Part shown: positions 10,313-25,319 of the stretch, in pieces
How the letters are laid out: the number at the start of each line of letters is the position of its first letter
How positions within the stretch are numbered: the stretch's first letter is position 1
Source: Myrmaecium sp. VS I D KN 1
Taxonomy: Eukaryota; Ascomycota; Dothideomycetes; Valsariales; Valsariaceae
Direction of reading: 5' to 3'
DNA: 64,000 nucleotides
Assembly: GCA_019775845.1 (NCBI GenBank)
Contig: JADQAV010000016.1
Coordinates: forward strand, 186,001 to 250,000
The notes under the pieces: generated by a model
What the model was told of the DNA's origin: nothing
What the model saw: only the letters and a program-made list of their open reading frames with translations
Databases searched by the model: none
Made by a program: the position numbers and the translations under genes

Positions 10313-13300
10313 TAGCGAATGGACAACGGGGGGACCTGGCAGTGAAAACGTCGTATACGAGTCCCATGAATTTTAATGGAAAGGGGTCCATTCGGAGGCC
10401 TCAGCTGGGACCTTGTCGCGACGTCCGGAGGGTTCCATTCGAAAGCGTTTCTTTTGTAACACGTCCTGCAGAGACAGGACGTCTTCCCTTTCATCTTCAC
10501 ATTTCATATCTAGGAGGCTCTACGTTCGCCGTTGGTATTACAGATCTCATTCGTATCTCTCAACTGCACGCCATCATTGGCGAGATTGGAGGGATGAACA
10601 TTTTCTCTTCCGTCCTTCCTTCATTCCCTCGTCACGTTCGCGCGTCATGGAGTTTCAGATATGGTGTCTGTTGTGCTGTGCGTGCCAAAAGACTTGGGAG
10701 TTTACTTACATAGGTGTTGTCTGCAAGGCAAGGCGTTTGAGGCATGCACGAATCATTCGGACGTTCTCCTTTGTACCCGTCTCGAAGACTCACAATGAGA
10801 AGCGTGAACTGGGCCATTGGTTGCGCCGTCGACTTTTGGCGGTCAGGCAAGAAGTGCTAAGGCGAGCATGCAGGACCTATCGATGCTCGATGTTGGATGT
10901 ACCACACCCGGTGCTGGGACATAACGAGCCACAGGCTGACTGCGCCACCGCGTGACAGGCCTTCTTCGGCAGGTACCCTACTGCAGCCTCGCCTCAACGC
11001 CTTGCAGACCCTTCTTTTTGGTTGAAGTCATCTCAACTGCTGTCAGTTCCTTGGACGTACCTCAGATGACGATGACGGCAAGCTGTTCACCGCTTGAAGA
11101 CGACGATGATGGTCATGATCATGCATTCGAGCCACCCATGCTTTTTGCCATCGTGTCAACCATCTAGCTTCCTCCGCAAACCCGCGGCCATCGTTCCTTT
11201 TTCTTTGCTTGCATGTCCTGTTTACCTTCCAACCCAACACCTGGTCCATATCTCCTCAGATGCCGGTTATATATATGTATATATTTATGTATATGTGATA
11301 TACACGGGCTACACGGATGATTGGGAAGATGGGGGGTTGTCATGACGTGTGTCATGCGCGACATCATCTATCTACTACATACTTACTGCATGTACCTCCG
11401 GCAGTTGGCGGTGGTGTTCCGATTTACCGCGTGCGTCATATGAAGGAGGCTCTCCCCAGATATACTACTTCCATCGTATGCATTGATACCCGAAGACTAT
11501 CGTGTTGAGCTGTTCACCCTGTTTCTCTTTCTCTCATATGGTAGGGGGTCCTGCGGTGAACTAGGAGGGATGGAGGCGGAGACGATGGAGACGATCAAAC
11601 CCGTACGAAAACAACGGTTCTTCTCCGTCACCGTTTGGTCACTTCGTCGATCCTTGCTGTATATTGCGGGCTTCTATTGCGTCGATGAGCCTGGATGTGT
11701 AGGTAGGCAGGTAGAGAAACTATCCATCCGGCTTGCGTCCCGGATAAATCTTTTTTAGCCTAATCGGAAACCCAATTGTAATCCTTTCTCTTTTGCTATC
11801 TAGCAATGTCAGGGATTGCGCGTGTGGAAGCCGTGGCCGAAATTCCATATGGAAAAGGTCCAGTGACGCACTCGTCGATGTAACACGCGTATCCTTCTTG
11901 ATGAAGGAGCAGAGGGACTGAGCGTACGTATGGATGTAGGTATGATGTAGAGACCGAGCTAGGAAGTCTATCTTGTTTGATCGTCGGCGCGACGCAGGTA
12001 CAGTACGTACAGCTTGTGGATTTGGCATGCCATCCTGTCTTTCTTTTTGGGGACGGAGGGATGAGGATCGGAAGGGTGCGTAATTGTCGCCACGGACGCG
12101 GCTGCGTTTTAGATGCTTTTCCTAACTGGAGGACGTATCTACCAACCTCGTGCGAGCGCATCGTGAGGCTGCCGTCAGGTATGTGCATGTACGACGGGAC
12201 GGGTCGGTACGGTACGGTGCGGAGAGCGGGCTGGCCGGCTCGCTCGCTTGAGAGCGCCACTGGCAGGCGCCAGGCGGAGGGACCACCCGTCCCTTTAGTA
12301 CAATAGCAGTTAGATGGGTTTCTCCCCAGCCAGCGGCGCCGCCGCGCTCAGCTCGCTGCTCCACCTTCGCTGTTTCCGAACTCGGTATCGCTAAGCGGAC
12401 AGACGGCCGTTTCGAGCTGTTTGAGGAGTTGCCAGTTCGGGCGCGGACAGCGGCCCTGGGATCTCTCACTCACTCCCTCTCCCTCTCTCCCCAGGCTCTC
12501 TCCTCGAATCTCGCGGTCCTCCAACCGCGTCAAGCGTCAGAACCGGCTGGACCTCTGGCGGGGATTGCCACGGCCGCGGTCACGGACGCGAAGCTGGCCA
12601 GCGTCCAGCTTTCCATCCGGTCGCGTGCGCACCGAGTCGCCATCTCGCGTCTCCCGTCGTCCAAACTTGGGGCAATCGTCATCCGCCCTTCACACGACTC
12701 TGTCGCCTGCTCCGCTGACCCGCGCCGCCCACACTGGTTGGCCGGTGGACGGAAGGAAAGGCGAAGGGCCACGATGGCCATGCATCATCTTCAGCTGGCT
12801 CGCCATGTGGCGGCCGGGCAGGACAGGACAGCTCGAGGCCGGAGCACGGTGGGGAGCGATGCCATGCTGCCCGTGCAGCAGCAGCAGCAGCCTGCTGGGT
12901 GCACCACCAGGAAGGTCAAGGCCGTCGAGAGATTATTTATCGCAGTCTCAGCCTGGGAAGGCCTTCGTCCTGTCCGAGCCCGTGCGGAGGCCGACCACTT
13001 CCCCAATTCCGGACCCGGTCCCGCGGGCCCAGCCAGGGTATGAGACGGCCGGCCATCACGTCTTTACCCAGCCTGGAGGAGGAGGATGAAGGATGAAGGA
13101 GAAGGATGATGGGGACGGACCTCATCCTGGACGGCGACGGGAAACCTGAGGCCGCCATCCCACGCTCTCTCTTCACCTGTCCCAAGCACCGTAACGCTGG
13201 GGCAGCTGCGGCCGGCTTGCGAATTGGATCTTGATCCGGTGCCTGCACTGTACGTGCGGTGCCTGCGCCCGCCCCTCCTCGCGCTGCTGACATCTTCGTG

Positions 13301-15148
13301 CCTGAGGCGGCCCCTCATCAGTGGTTGGCCGCGTGATGGACGACTCGCATCTCGTCCATGTTTCGTCATGTATGCGGTGCCTGGCCCTGGACGTCGATGA
13401 AAGTCCCGTATGCTGCGCATGTACCTATGTACTACACTTACGTGCTCGAGGTAGGTACAGTACAATACAGTACAGTAAGTCACCTCCCGCCGGGCACGTC
13501 GCACACGCTCCTAACGCCCCAAGAAGGCGTGCGGTTCCCTGATTGTTGTTCCTGCCAGCGATCGCTCCATGTTCGCTGGTGCCGTTCCGCTCGAGCTCAG
13601 ATAGACGCGTGTCTCTACCCAACCCATTCCCACCGTCCTTGAGCCCACAGGATTCGCAAATGACCAAAGCGCAGCTGTTTGTTGAACCGAGCGTGTCAAA
13701 GCAAGCGCTGACGAGGCCCGACCGGAGGAGGGAGCTCACAGGCAGCCCTTCTTATGTTTGTCTATTATGTGATGCATACCGAGCACGACCAGGTTAGCCG
13801 ATGCGCAGTATATGGAACATCCGATGGGAGTACCAGTAACGACTCCTCAACCATCGAATCCCAGGTTCCGCCGGCCTCCTCGGTCTGCTCAGACGAAGGA
13901 CAGGGATGAAGTATGTCGAGCAGCAAGGCAGGGCCCAAGGCTCCCAGTCTCTTTCCGCCGAGTCCCGCCAGGCTGGAAACTCGCATTACCACCCCAGTCC
14001 GCGGCCATTCACTTGCTGTGTCCGACTTGAAGCGCACCCAATCAAGCTCCTGCACTTCATCGTCACTCGAGCTACGATGTTTACGGGAACGCTAGTGCAT
14101 CGGAAAGTGTTGCACATCTGCATTCCTTGTCGAGCTCTTCCACTATCAACGGTCTCGGTCCACCGCCTCCCTCGTTCGGGATGGCCCTTCCTTGGCCCAG
14201 TCGCCATACCTAGCCTGGAGACGGCGCTGTATCATGGCGATTGTCACTGCGCAGCATCTCCACTCCATGCATGCCATGGTCCAGGACCCGCACGCCGGAG
14301 TGACACCCGGTAGGGTCATCGAGGATGAAAGTATCGAGATCCCCACTTTTCCTGTTTCCCGTCGGTCACTGGGTGTTTTAGCAGGCCGGCGCCCATGCTT
14401 TTTTTTAAAAGGACATCACACACGCTAATTCGTCCCGGCCCGCTTTCTGGAACGACGCGGAGGTGTCGTCTGGAAAAAGAGGGAGGGCTAGGGACCCCGG
14501 AAAGGCCGGGAGCGCCAGTAGACGACATTATGCTTGTCCTGTAACCCTAGGACCCCGAATCCGCAATTGGAGAGGTTTGTGAAGCCCTGCGTTGTTCGCC
14601 TCTTTCTCGTCATCTGCGTCTCCAGTCCCTGTGTTTCTCTCGTAAGGTGATCGATCAGAGCAGTCCTCGGACGAGCCATTGGCCTGCTGCCCCTTCCGCC
14701 CGATGGACGGCGCACTACTTATGAAGCCGTCGTCCTGCCTCCTCCGCATCTTTTCTTCTATCCTCCATCCTCCTTGCATCTAGCCGGCGTCAGAAGACTG
14801 TTTGTCAGGAAAGGTCTAGAAAAGGATCTCTTTCCATTTCCTACCTTTATAAACTTTCTTCTCGGGCAGCTTTCTTACATCACTTTCGCTACATCTTGCC
14901 TTAGATTCCACACCACTTTACGCACGTTTCACATACGGGGCCGATCTTCTTTCGTTTCTTTCTTTCTGCATACTCTCCCTGCACCAGGAAGGAACAGATC
15001 TTCCCGGATCTCGAAACGTTCAATCCATCATCTGCATACGGCATCACAACCCAACTCCAAAAAGGGAAGCGGGAAACTAGCTAAATAGTTGGGATCCCCC
15101 ACGTCGTCTCGTCCCGGGAGGAGAATGTGCGATTACACCCAGGTCCAC
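10313..15148. other. gene-poor region, left half
   Basis: Nearly 5 kb after the sec3 stop without a recognisable gene. Many short overlapping ORFs on both strands look like noise: composition is low-complexity, frames conflict, and no domain is seen. Notable contents are CAG triplet runs near 12877 and pyrimidine-rich DNA at 14770-15060 that resembles a fungal 5' leader. It could hold a non-coding transcript or distal regulatory DNA. Confidence 0.5.
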
Positions 15149-15155
15149 TATAAAT
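15149..15155 (+). promoter_or_regulatory. TATA-like box (TATAAAT)
   Basis: TATAAAT inside CACTATAAATGC, about 250 bp upstream of the candidate small two-exon gene starting at 15397. The same 12-mer recurs at 19213-19224. Confidence 0.45.
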
Positions 15156-15396
15156 GCACGCATCTTCGGTATACCGTGCGGGCATGGTGCACCAGGTATC
15201 AACAGACGCACAAGCGATGTCCGGCCAACGTTGTCGCCATGTAAGGCTTTGAACCCATCCTCTCTCTTTCTCTCACACACTCTTTCTTCCGCACACAAGA
15301 TTTAGCCACTCCCCGGGCCTCCCTCGATTCACCTCCCCTGCCCTGCCCTTCCGTCCCCATCTTTCTTCCCAAAGAAGAATTCCGTGACTAACCGTC

Positions 15397-15878
15397 ATGC
15401 CGACGACAGAGAGTACCGTCTCAATGAGAACTGCGGTGTGTACATCCTCACCCTCCCCTGATTCCATTCGATTCGCTTTGGTTCTAGCAATCCAGGCCAG
15501 GATCGTTTATAAAGCGTCACCGTACTGACTTATTGGCCTATTTAGGCGACTGCAAGAACGCTGCGTCCCGGCCTCAACCGGGCAGGGGACGGGCGACTGC
15601 CGCTTGCCGATGAAAGGTTGAGGATGAGGATGCGGAAGAGGAAGCAGGGAGCTTTGGTGAAGCGTGGACTTCGTGAAAGTCGTGTGTTCACCTTCGCCCT
15701 GTGCCCTTACTCTCTCTTCTCCTTCTTCTTTTCTCCCATCCCTTTTCTTGTTCGCTCTTTGCTTCGTCATATTCAGGAGTCTCTGTGGGTTTGGTTTGGT
15801 TTGGTTCGGTCTGATTTTCTTCTTTCTTTTCATTTGGCACTTTTCGGTCGGTGTGGGAAAACTGGTGTTGGTGTCTAA
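15397..15878 (+). CDS. candidate small basic protein, two exons
   Basis: Hypothetical. Exon 1 at 15397-15435 encodes MPTTESTVSMRTA. A donor GTGTGT at 15436, a CTGAC branch-like site, and an acceptor TTTAG ending at 15545 join in phase 0 to exon 2 at 15546-15878, for 123 residues. The first 50 or so residues look coding (TARTLRPGLNRAGDGRLPLADER, followed by an Arg/Lys-rich helix). The tail after about residue 58 is hydrophobic, derived from T-rich DNA, and may be untranslated, so a further intron or earlier end is possible. The TATA box at 15149, pyrimidine-rich leader and T-rich downstream DNA support a transcript. I do not recognise the family. Confidence 0.35.
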
Positions 15879-17339
15879 GGTCTAAGGGTTCTCTACCAAG
15901 GTGGAGCGTGTAGACCGGCGCTGGGAATTCATGCTTTGGGTTTTTTTCTCTCGCTATATTTCTTCCTTATGTTCCACGATCTCCTTCCTTTTACTACTTA
16001 TATTGTTTTTATTTCTCTTCTACCTTCGTTAGAGACGGATTTCTTTTGTGGCAGCAAGGGAGTGGGGTTCGAGAGATGTCTTTTTTTATCTCTTCTGGGC
16101 ATCAAAAGAAGGGGTGGGCTTGGATAGGCTTTTCTTCCTTTTTCCTTTTTATCCTTTTCTTTGCATATGAGTAATGAATGATCATTTGTGATGGAGTCTG
16201 CTTGCTTTGTTCCTTTTCTCTATTTTATGGAAGGCTGTGTTCGTTGACTATTGTTTCTACTATGCGCTTGTCCATTGCTTCTTCGACCAGACACTCTGTT
16301 CTCATTGATGGAGCGAAGATGAGGAAAAGGCGTTAAGGGCTTTGCATTTTTTTTTTCTTATTTATTTATGGTATTGCTGCATACTATACCTCCACAGTCA
16401 TGTAAGATAAGTACGAGCGGTTCTGCACTGGTGTTTTCCACACAAGGATGTGTCACCCTCGAAGACTAAGTACCCCTGGGTGTTTACGCTATACGCGAAA
16501 CATATCGCCCTTGTCATCATTGTCATCATCGTCTTCGTCGCAGTAACGGACGGGTAGGAAGAGTGGTGGTGAGGCTGGGAAAGGCGGGAGGATGCCGATG
16601 GGGAAGGAGGTTCAATCTGAAACTCGGATGGACGGATGAGATGCCCAGGTTGCACGACAGCGAAAGGAGCGGGACGATCAAACGCATACATATTTACATA
16701 TTTACGCGTGCGTGTGTCTATGATTTATTTCTCGGTGGATTATGGGTTTTCTTAATGAGGGTGCTGATGGTGGAGAACGGCCTACAGCGTTTTTTTAATG
16801 TACTTGGGTACCGTGACATTTGGTATGTACATACAAGACGCTTTCCTCTCCTTGACTTTTCGTATTTCTAATGTAGTTCTTCTCTTCTGATTCTTCTTCA
16901 TCGGACCTCAGAAAGGGCCATCATACAGGCGTGTACGACGTTCCACACGGGGTCTTCCAACGGGTCCCGCGGCCGATGATGAATGAGGTAGGCACGGGGT
17001 GCGGGTGTGGGCGTGGATCGGTGAGTGGTGACAGGGCGATCGCTGCAGGGAGACGGACAGACACCTGGCAAGGCTGGCTCCTCCTCATCCTCCTCTCTCC
17101 TTCCTTCTATTCTTGTCTGCATATCATCGCGTCAACGCATGTCCCCCTCAACGAACCGTCTTCGCGCATCGCCATCGTCATCATGCCCGACCGATGGCTC
17201 GAGCAAGATCGCGATCGATCTTTTTGATTTTTCTTCCGTGGCTACGGTCACGGTACCTTCCCAAGGTCAGGTATGGTGGACTTGCCACGTTTGATCGTCG
17301 ATGCGGATGCTGTTAATTTTAGGAGAAATGAGGATGACG

Positions 17340-17385
17340 GGCAGCAGCAGGAGCAGCAGGAGCAACAGGAGCAGCAGCAGCAACG
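17340..17385 (+). repeat. CAG/GAG trinucleotide tract
   Basis: Imperfect triplet run of CAG with interspersed GAG and CAA units in non-coding DNA; it yields a polyglutamine-like frame with no supporting gene structure. Confidence 0.7.
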
Positions 17386-19212
17386 AAAGGGCTTCCTCCA
17401 CTCCCCTCCCCTGCATCCCTTGTCGTCGTCATCATCGTCGTGGTTGTACGAGCGGGGGCCAGAACGGATGAGGTGGCTCCATACACATTTCCACATACTT
17501 AGGACAGTACCTACCGTACCCTTTCCGCTCAGCGCAGAGAGATTGTTCTCTCTGCTTTCCTCGCAGCGAAGGGAAATACGCCGGTATCACAGAGAGGGGG
17601 AGGGTGTACAAATGATGAGATGGGCTCTTCCTTCACCCCCCCCACCCCCCCCCGCCCCTCCCCTTCGCTCCCTTTCCCCGGTTCTTCGCTGCAAGTCACC
17701 ATGTCCTGCAGCAGGGCCATAACCGTCGTGCCGGGTTGGTGTTCGTGATTGCGGGCGTCTCTGAAATGTTTCACGGACGGACCTATGGCAACCCCAGTTT
17801 CACCCCTTCCTCTACCCCTCTCTGGGACGAGCTTATATGGTTCTTCAGTGAGGGTTGTGAAGATTGGAGAGAAAGTTAACTGCCGTACCTGACGGGTGTT
17901 AGAATGTTTTTGTTCCGGTTTTCTGTATGCTCATGAGGCTTTGTGAGGTGGAAGGGTGGTGACCTTTTCCTGCAGCCTGGCTTGCAACAACGGCCTTGCT
18001 TACCATCCATGCCGTGAGAGGGCGGCGGGCGGAGAGGCGCCTTCAGAGAGGGGAAGGCTGCGTTCCGGTGTAGACGTGGCGGTGAATGAAACGGAAGTCT
18101 GGGGATTCGCTGTCCCCCTCCCTTTGAAGGATGAGGTGCGCTAGGTCTGCATCGGGAGCATGGGTGATCTGGCAGATGACATGGAGTGTTGGTCTGCCGG
18201 GCATGTCCTGTCCGGCCCATCCGGCCCATCCAGCCATCCCCTCACCCTTGACGTGTTGCGCAAACCCCTTAGCCTTGTCGATGAGGGTGCGGTCGTGCCT
18301 GATCGAAGGAGGTACCGGTACCGCAGATCCTGTATGTCGGTCATGGATTGCGATGGGATGACGACCGACGGCTGGCTGCGGCGATGGACGGTAGGATACA
18401 TGTATGTAGTAGCACCTTTCGGCGACACCACGACATCAGTTCCCCTTAGATAACTTACCCGGGCGACCACCGACCGGACGGACAAGGGTGCGGATTTCCC
18501 CCCGGCGATGGCCATCCCAGCATGCACCATGCATTTCATGCACCCTGCACCACCATTGCAGCTTCCTGGCTGACGGATCGCTGGCCTTGCATCTCGGCTC
18601 CTCTGCCGCTTCCCGTCCGTTCGTGTCCCGACCACCCCGGCCCCTGTCCGACTCCACACGGTGGCCGATTGATCTGCCTGGAAGAAACCCCCAACCCCCT
18701 AACCCATCAAGCCCATCGACCCCCACCCTGGCTTGGCTTGACACGGCAGAGGGTGCGATGCTGTGTTGGAAACTCGTTCAACGTCCGCTGGTGAAGCAGC
18801 ACCAACACCACCATCAAGTACTAGCATCAGTACCAGTACTAGCACCAGCAGTAGGTGGCTAGTATACTCTACTAATGCTGCTGCAACTCCAGCAGAGCAA
18901 CTGAGCTATAGCAGAGACGGAATAAGTCCCTTTTCCTTCTATGCTTCGGAGACACCTGCGGTCACGGGGTGTCGGACATAGTTTCCACTCTCACCCCACG
19001 AGTATCTCACATTCCAAAAGATGTGTGCCGGGTCATCGTCCAGATGATTGTCGATCGACACACACGTTACTATCTCCCCCTCACTTGATTGCTCACATAC
19101 GAACACATAGAGATACACATGGAGAGAGAAAGAGAGACAGCCAGAAACAGGAGACCATCCACCGGGCCTGGTTTCAGAGTTAACGGGCGGCGGCTTTCGT
19201 CACACCAACGGG

Positions 19213-19224
19213 CACTATAAATGC
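19213..19224 (+). promoter_or_regulatory. second copy of CACTATAAATGC TATA element
   Basis: Identical 12-mer to that around 15149. It is followed at 19271 by a 48-codon ORF. No confirmed gene lies below it, so promoter function is unproven. Confidence 0.3.
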
Positions 19225-21527
19225 CTGCAGTGCGGGTTGGACGGTACGCAGCACGACAGCTTCATACAATATGATACCTGACGGTGCGACTTGCAACGCA
19301 TCCACCCATCTTGCTGATGATGGGCGAACTTCAGCCCTGGTGGAGGATCGCGGTCGGCTCTCTGCCTATTCGGTCCGACTCGAGAGCGAGGTGGCGTTTC
19401 TCATCCTCACCACCTAATCTCCTGCCCTCATCCCGTGTGTCAACCACTATCCCACTCCGTACCGATGTACTTCGCTAATGTACCTCAGGTACTTACTCGT
19501 GCAGCCGGATGTCCACTTTCCTCTTTCCTCAATGCTTTTTGCTGCGTCCACATCATCATACTATCCGCCTACCGGCAGTTCTAGCAGATCCTGCAATGAA
19601 GACACGTCCTCCAGTTGAGACGACGCCATTGCCTTGCCCTGCACGTACATGGCGTTTCCGCATGCAAAAATGCAGTTTGCTGAAGACTTCAGCCGCGGTT
19701 TCTGCCGAGAGCAGCAGGCTTAGATTAATGTCTTCTATCTCTCGATCGGTCCTCGAGTGGACTTTACATTTGCATGGACCTCTACGGCCACTGTGAAGGA
19801 GCGGGCTCTGGTTAGGTACGCGTACAAAGGGTGGCGCCGCCAACTCCCCCAAAGCAGCTTCTTGCAAAGCTGCAGACCAGCCTACTCCGACCTTGGTCTG
19901 AAACAAGCAACCATGGATCCAGCTACGTTCCAAAGACAGTAATAGCGCACTTACCAATGCAGAACCAGCTTCTGGATACACTCGCATACCCCCACACTCC
20001 CGATCCTCAGCGTGAAAACTGCTTCAAGTATGATCAACCACCGTCTGGACATCAGACTATATGGGCAGATCCCGTCTCACAGTCACGCATCAGCGATGTC
20101 CCGCTAGTTATGCACCTGAAAATGCCCCAGTGATTTTGACGCGTGGGGGATGTACAGTACATATCAACACGGCTGACGAACGCGAGACACGGAAAACGAC
20201 AAACGATAACTATGGTACGAAAGAGGGAGGCGTCGCGGCCTGCCGTTGGCTAGCTCCCTGTCACACTCCGCCGGGGCAAGCGGCTCGCAACCCGTAAGGC
20301 TTACCTTACCCCGGGTTTCTCTTGCCGCTCCCGTCTCTAATGTCCACTTTCCGATTTCCATCCCCCCGTTTTGGAGGTCCAAGGATGGGATTTCCCATCC
20401 CATCCCATCCCATCCTGCTTCCCCGCCCCGCTCACTCCTCCTTTTTCAGCTAGATCTTTCCCTCTTGTGGATTGCACCCCCCTGCGCAGGGGGTTTGCAC
20501 CTTCCGTTTTTTGACCGCTGAGGCACAGGATCTGCCGTTTCTTTCCTGCTCTCTTTGCTTTTTTTGATGAGTGAAGAACTTGAGGCGCCTACTCGGTGGC
20601 TGGGTGCCGCACGCACGCACGCTGGCTTCTGCTGTTTTCCCAGTTCCCTTCATCCCTCCATCCCGTTGCTGGACTAGCTGGATCTGCTCTGAGAAATTGA
20701 TCGCGCCGCAAGAGGGCTTGCGCCGCAAGCCGACATTCTTGTGTAGAGTGATCCAAATGATCAGACTCGAAAGCGTCCTGATCATCAGACATGTCTCATC
20801 AGGCTGGGATTTGAAGCAGTAAGTAAGTATAGCGCGATAGATAGCGAACCTCCGCGAAAGTGCCGCGGGCGAGAGCGTTCCTTTCTCTCCCAAGGGAAGA
20901 AGAGACGAGAGGCACAGCAAGCAAACATCACACCACGGGCCAGCTCATACGAGCAATCATCCATCACTGAGATTTTTGTCATTGGTAACGGACGGAGGAG
21001 GTATCTAACACTTCTAGCCCATTCCGAAAAGGAGAAAAAGAAAAAAAAAGCAGTACAATAATATGAACCAGAAAAAAGGGGGGTAAAGAGCACACCTCCG
21101 GGAGCGGGGAAAGGATATCCAAAACTTCCCCGAAGAAGTGTCCCACCCGGTCTAATAGGTAAAGTAGCAGGCAGACAGACATGCCACCACAGCGTACATC
21201 CAAACGTAAGATTTCTCATCCATTCCCTTCTCTTTCTCCTTCTCCCCAACTCCGGCGGTTTTTGACCTCATGCGTGAGGAGCATATATACAACAACGCGC
21301 GAAGATTCGTCTCGAGACAAGCCACCATTACTCCGATGATGATGTCGTCGCTTTTTCTCCATCGCTTCGTTTCCTACCGGTTTTTCGTGACAGCATACAA
21401 ATCGTTTCCACACCCCCGACCAAGAAAGGGGGTCCTTGACATCAAATCATAGATGGCGACGTAATTACCATCTCGACTTATCGAAGTTCGTTCGTCTTCT
21501 TCGTTCTGAATCGTCCGACTCATCCAT

Positions 21528-25319
<3,792 letters not shown>

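Larger units (their letters stand above)
15879..21527. other. gene-poor region, right half
   Basis: About 5.6 kb without a supported gene up to the glycerol kinase stop. The first 500 bp are T-rich, like a 3' untranslated region. A TATAAAT box lies at 19216-19222, followed by a 48-codon ORF (19271-19417) that is too short to claim. Also present are an imperfect CAG/GAG run (17340-17385), C-rich tracts near 17635-17660, and a CCCAT/TCCCA pentamer run at about 20394-20416. Confidence 0.45.

Noticed and set aside
12421-13089. Overlapping 222- and 204-codon plus-strand frames
   Set aside because: GC-rich DNA with conflicting frames on both strands, no domain, no conserved pattern and no splice structure.
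16060-16080. GGTTCGAG string resembling a tRNA T-arm
   Set aside because: No matching acceptor stem, anticodon arm or spacing around it.
17273-17722. Polyglutamine-like 149-codon frame
   Set aside because: Driven by a CAG/GAG triplet run in non-coding DNA; the rest is low-complexity without family features.
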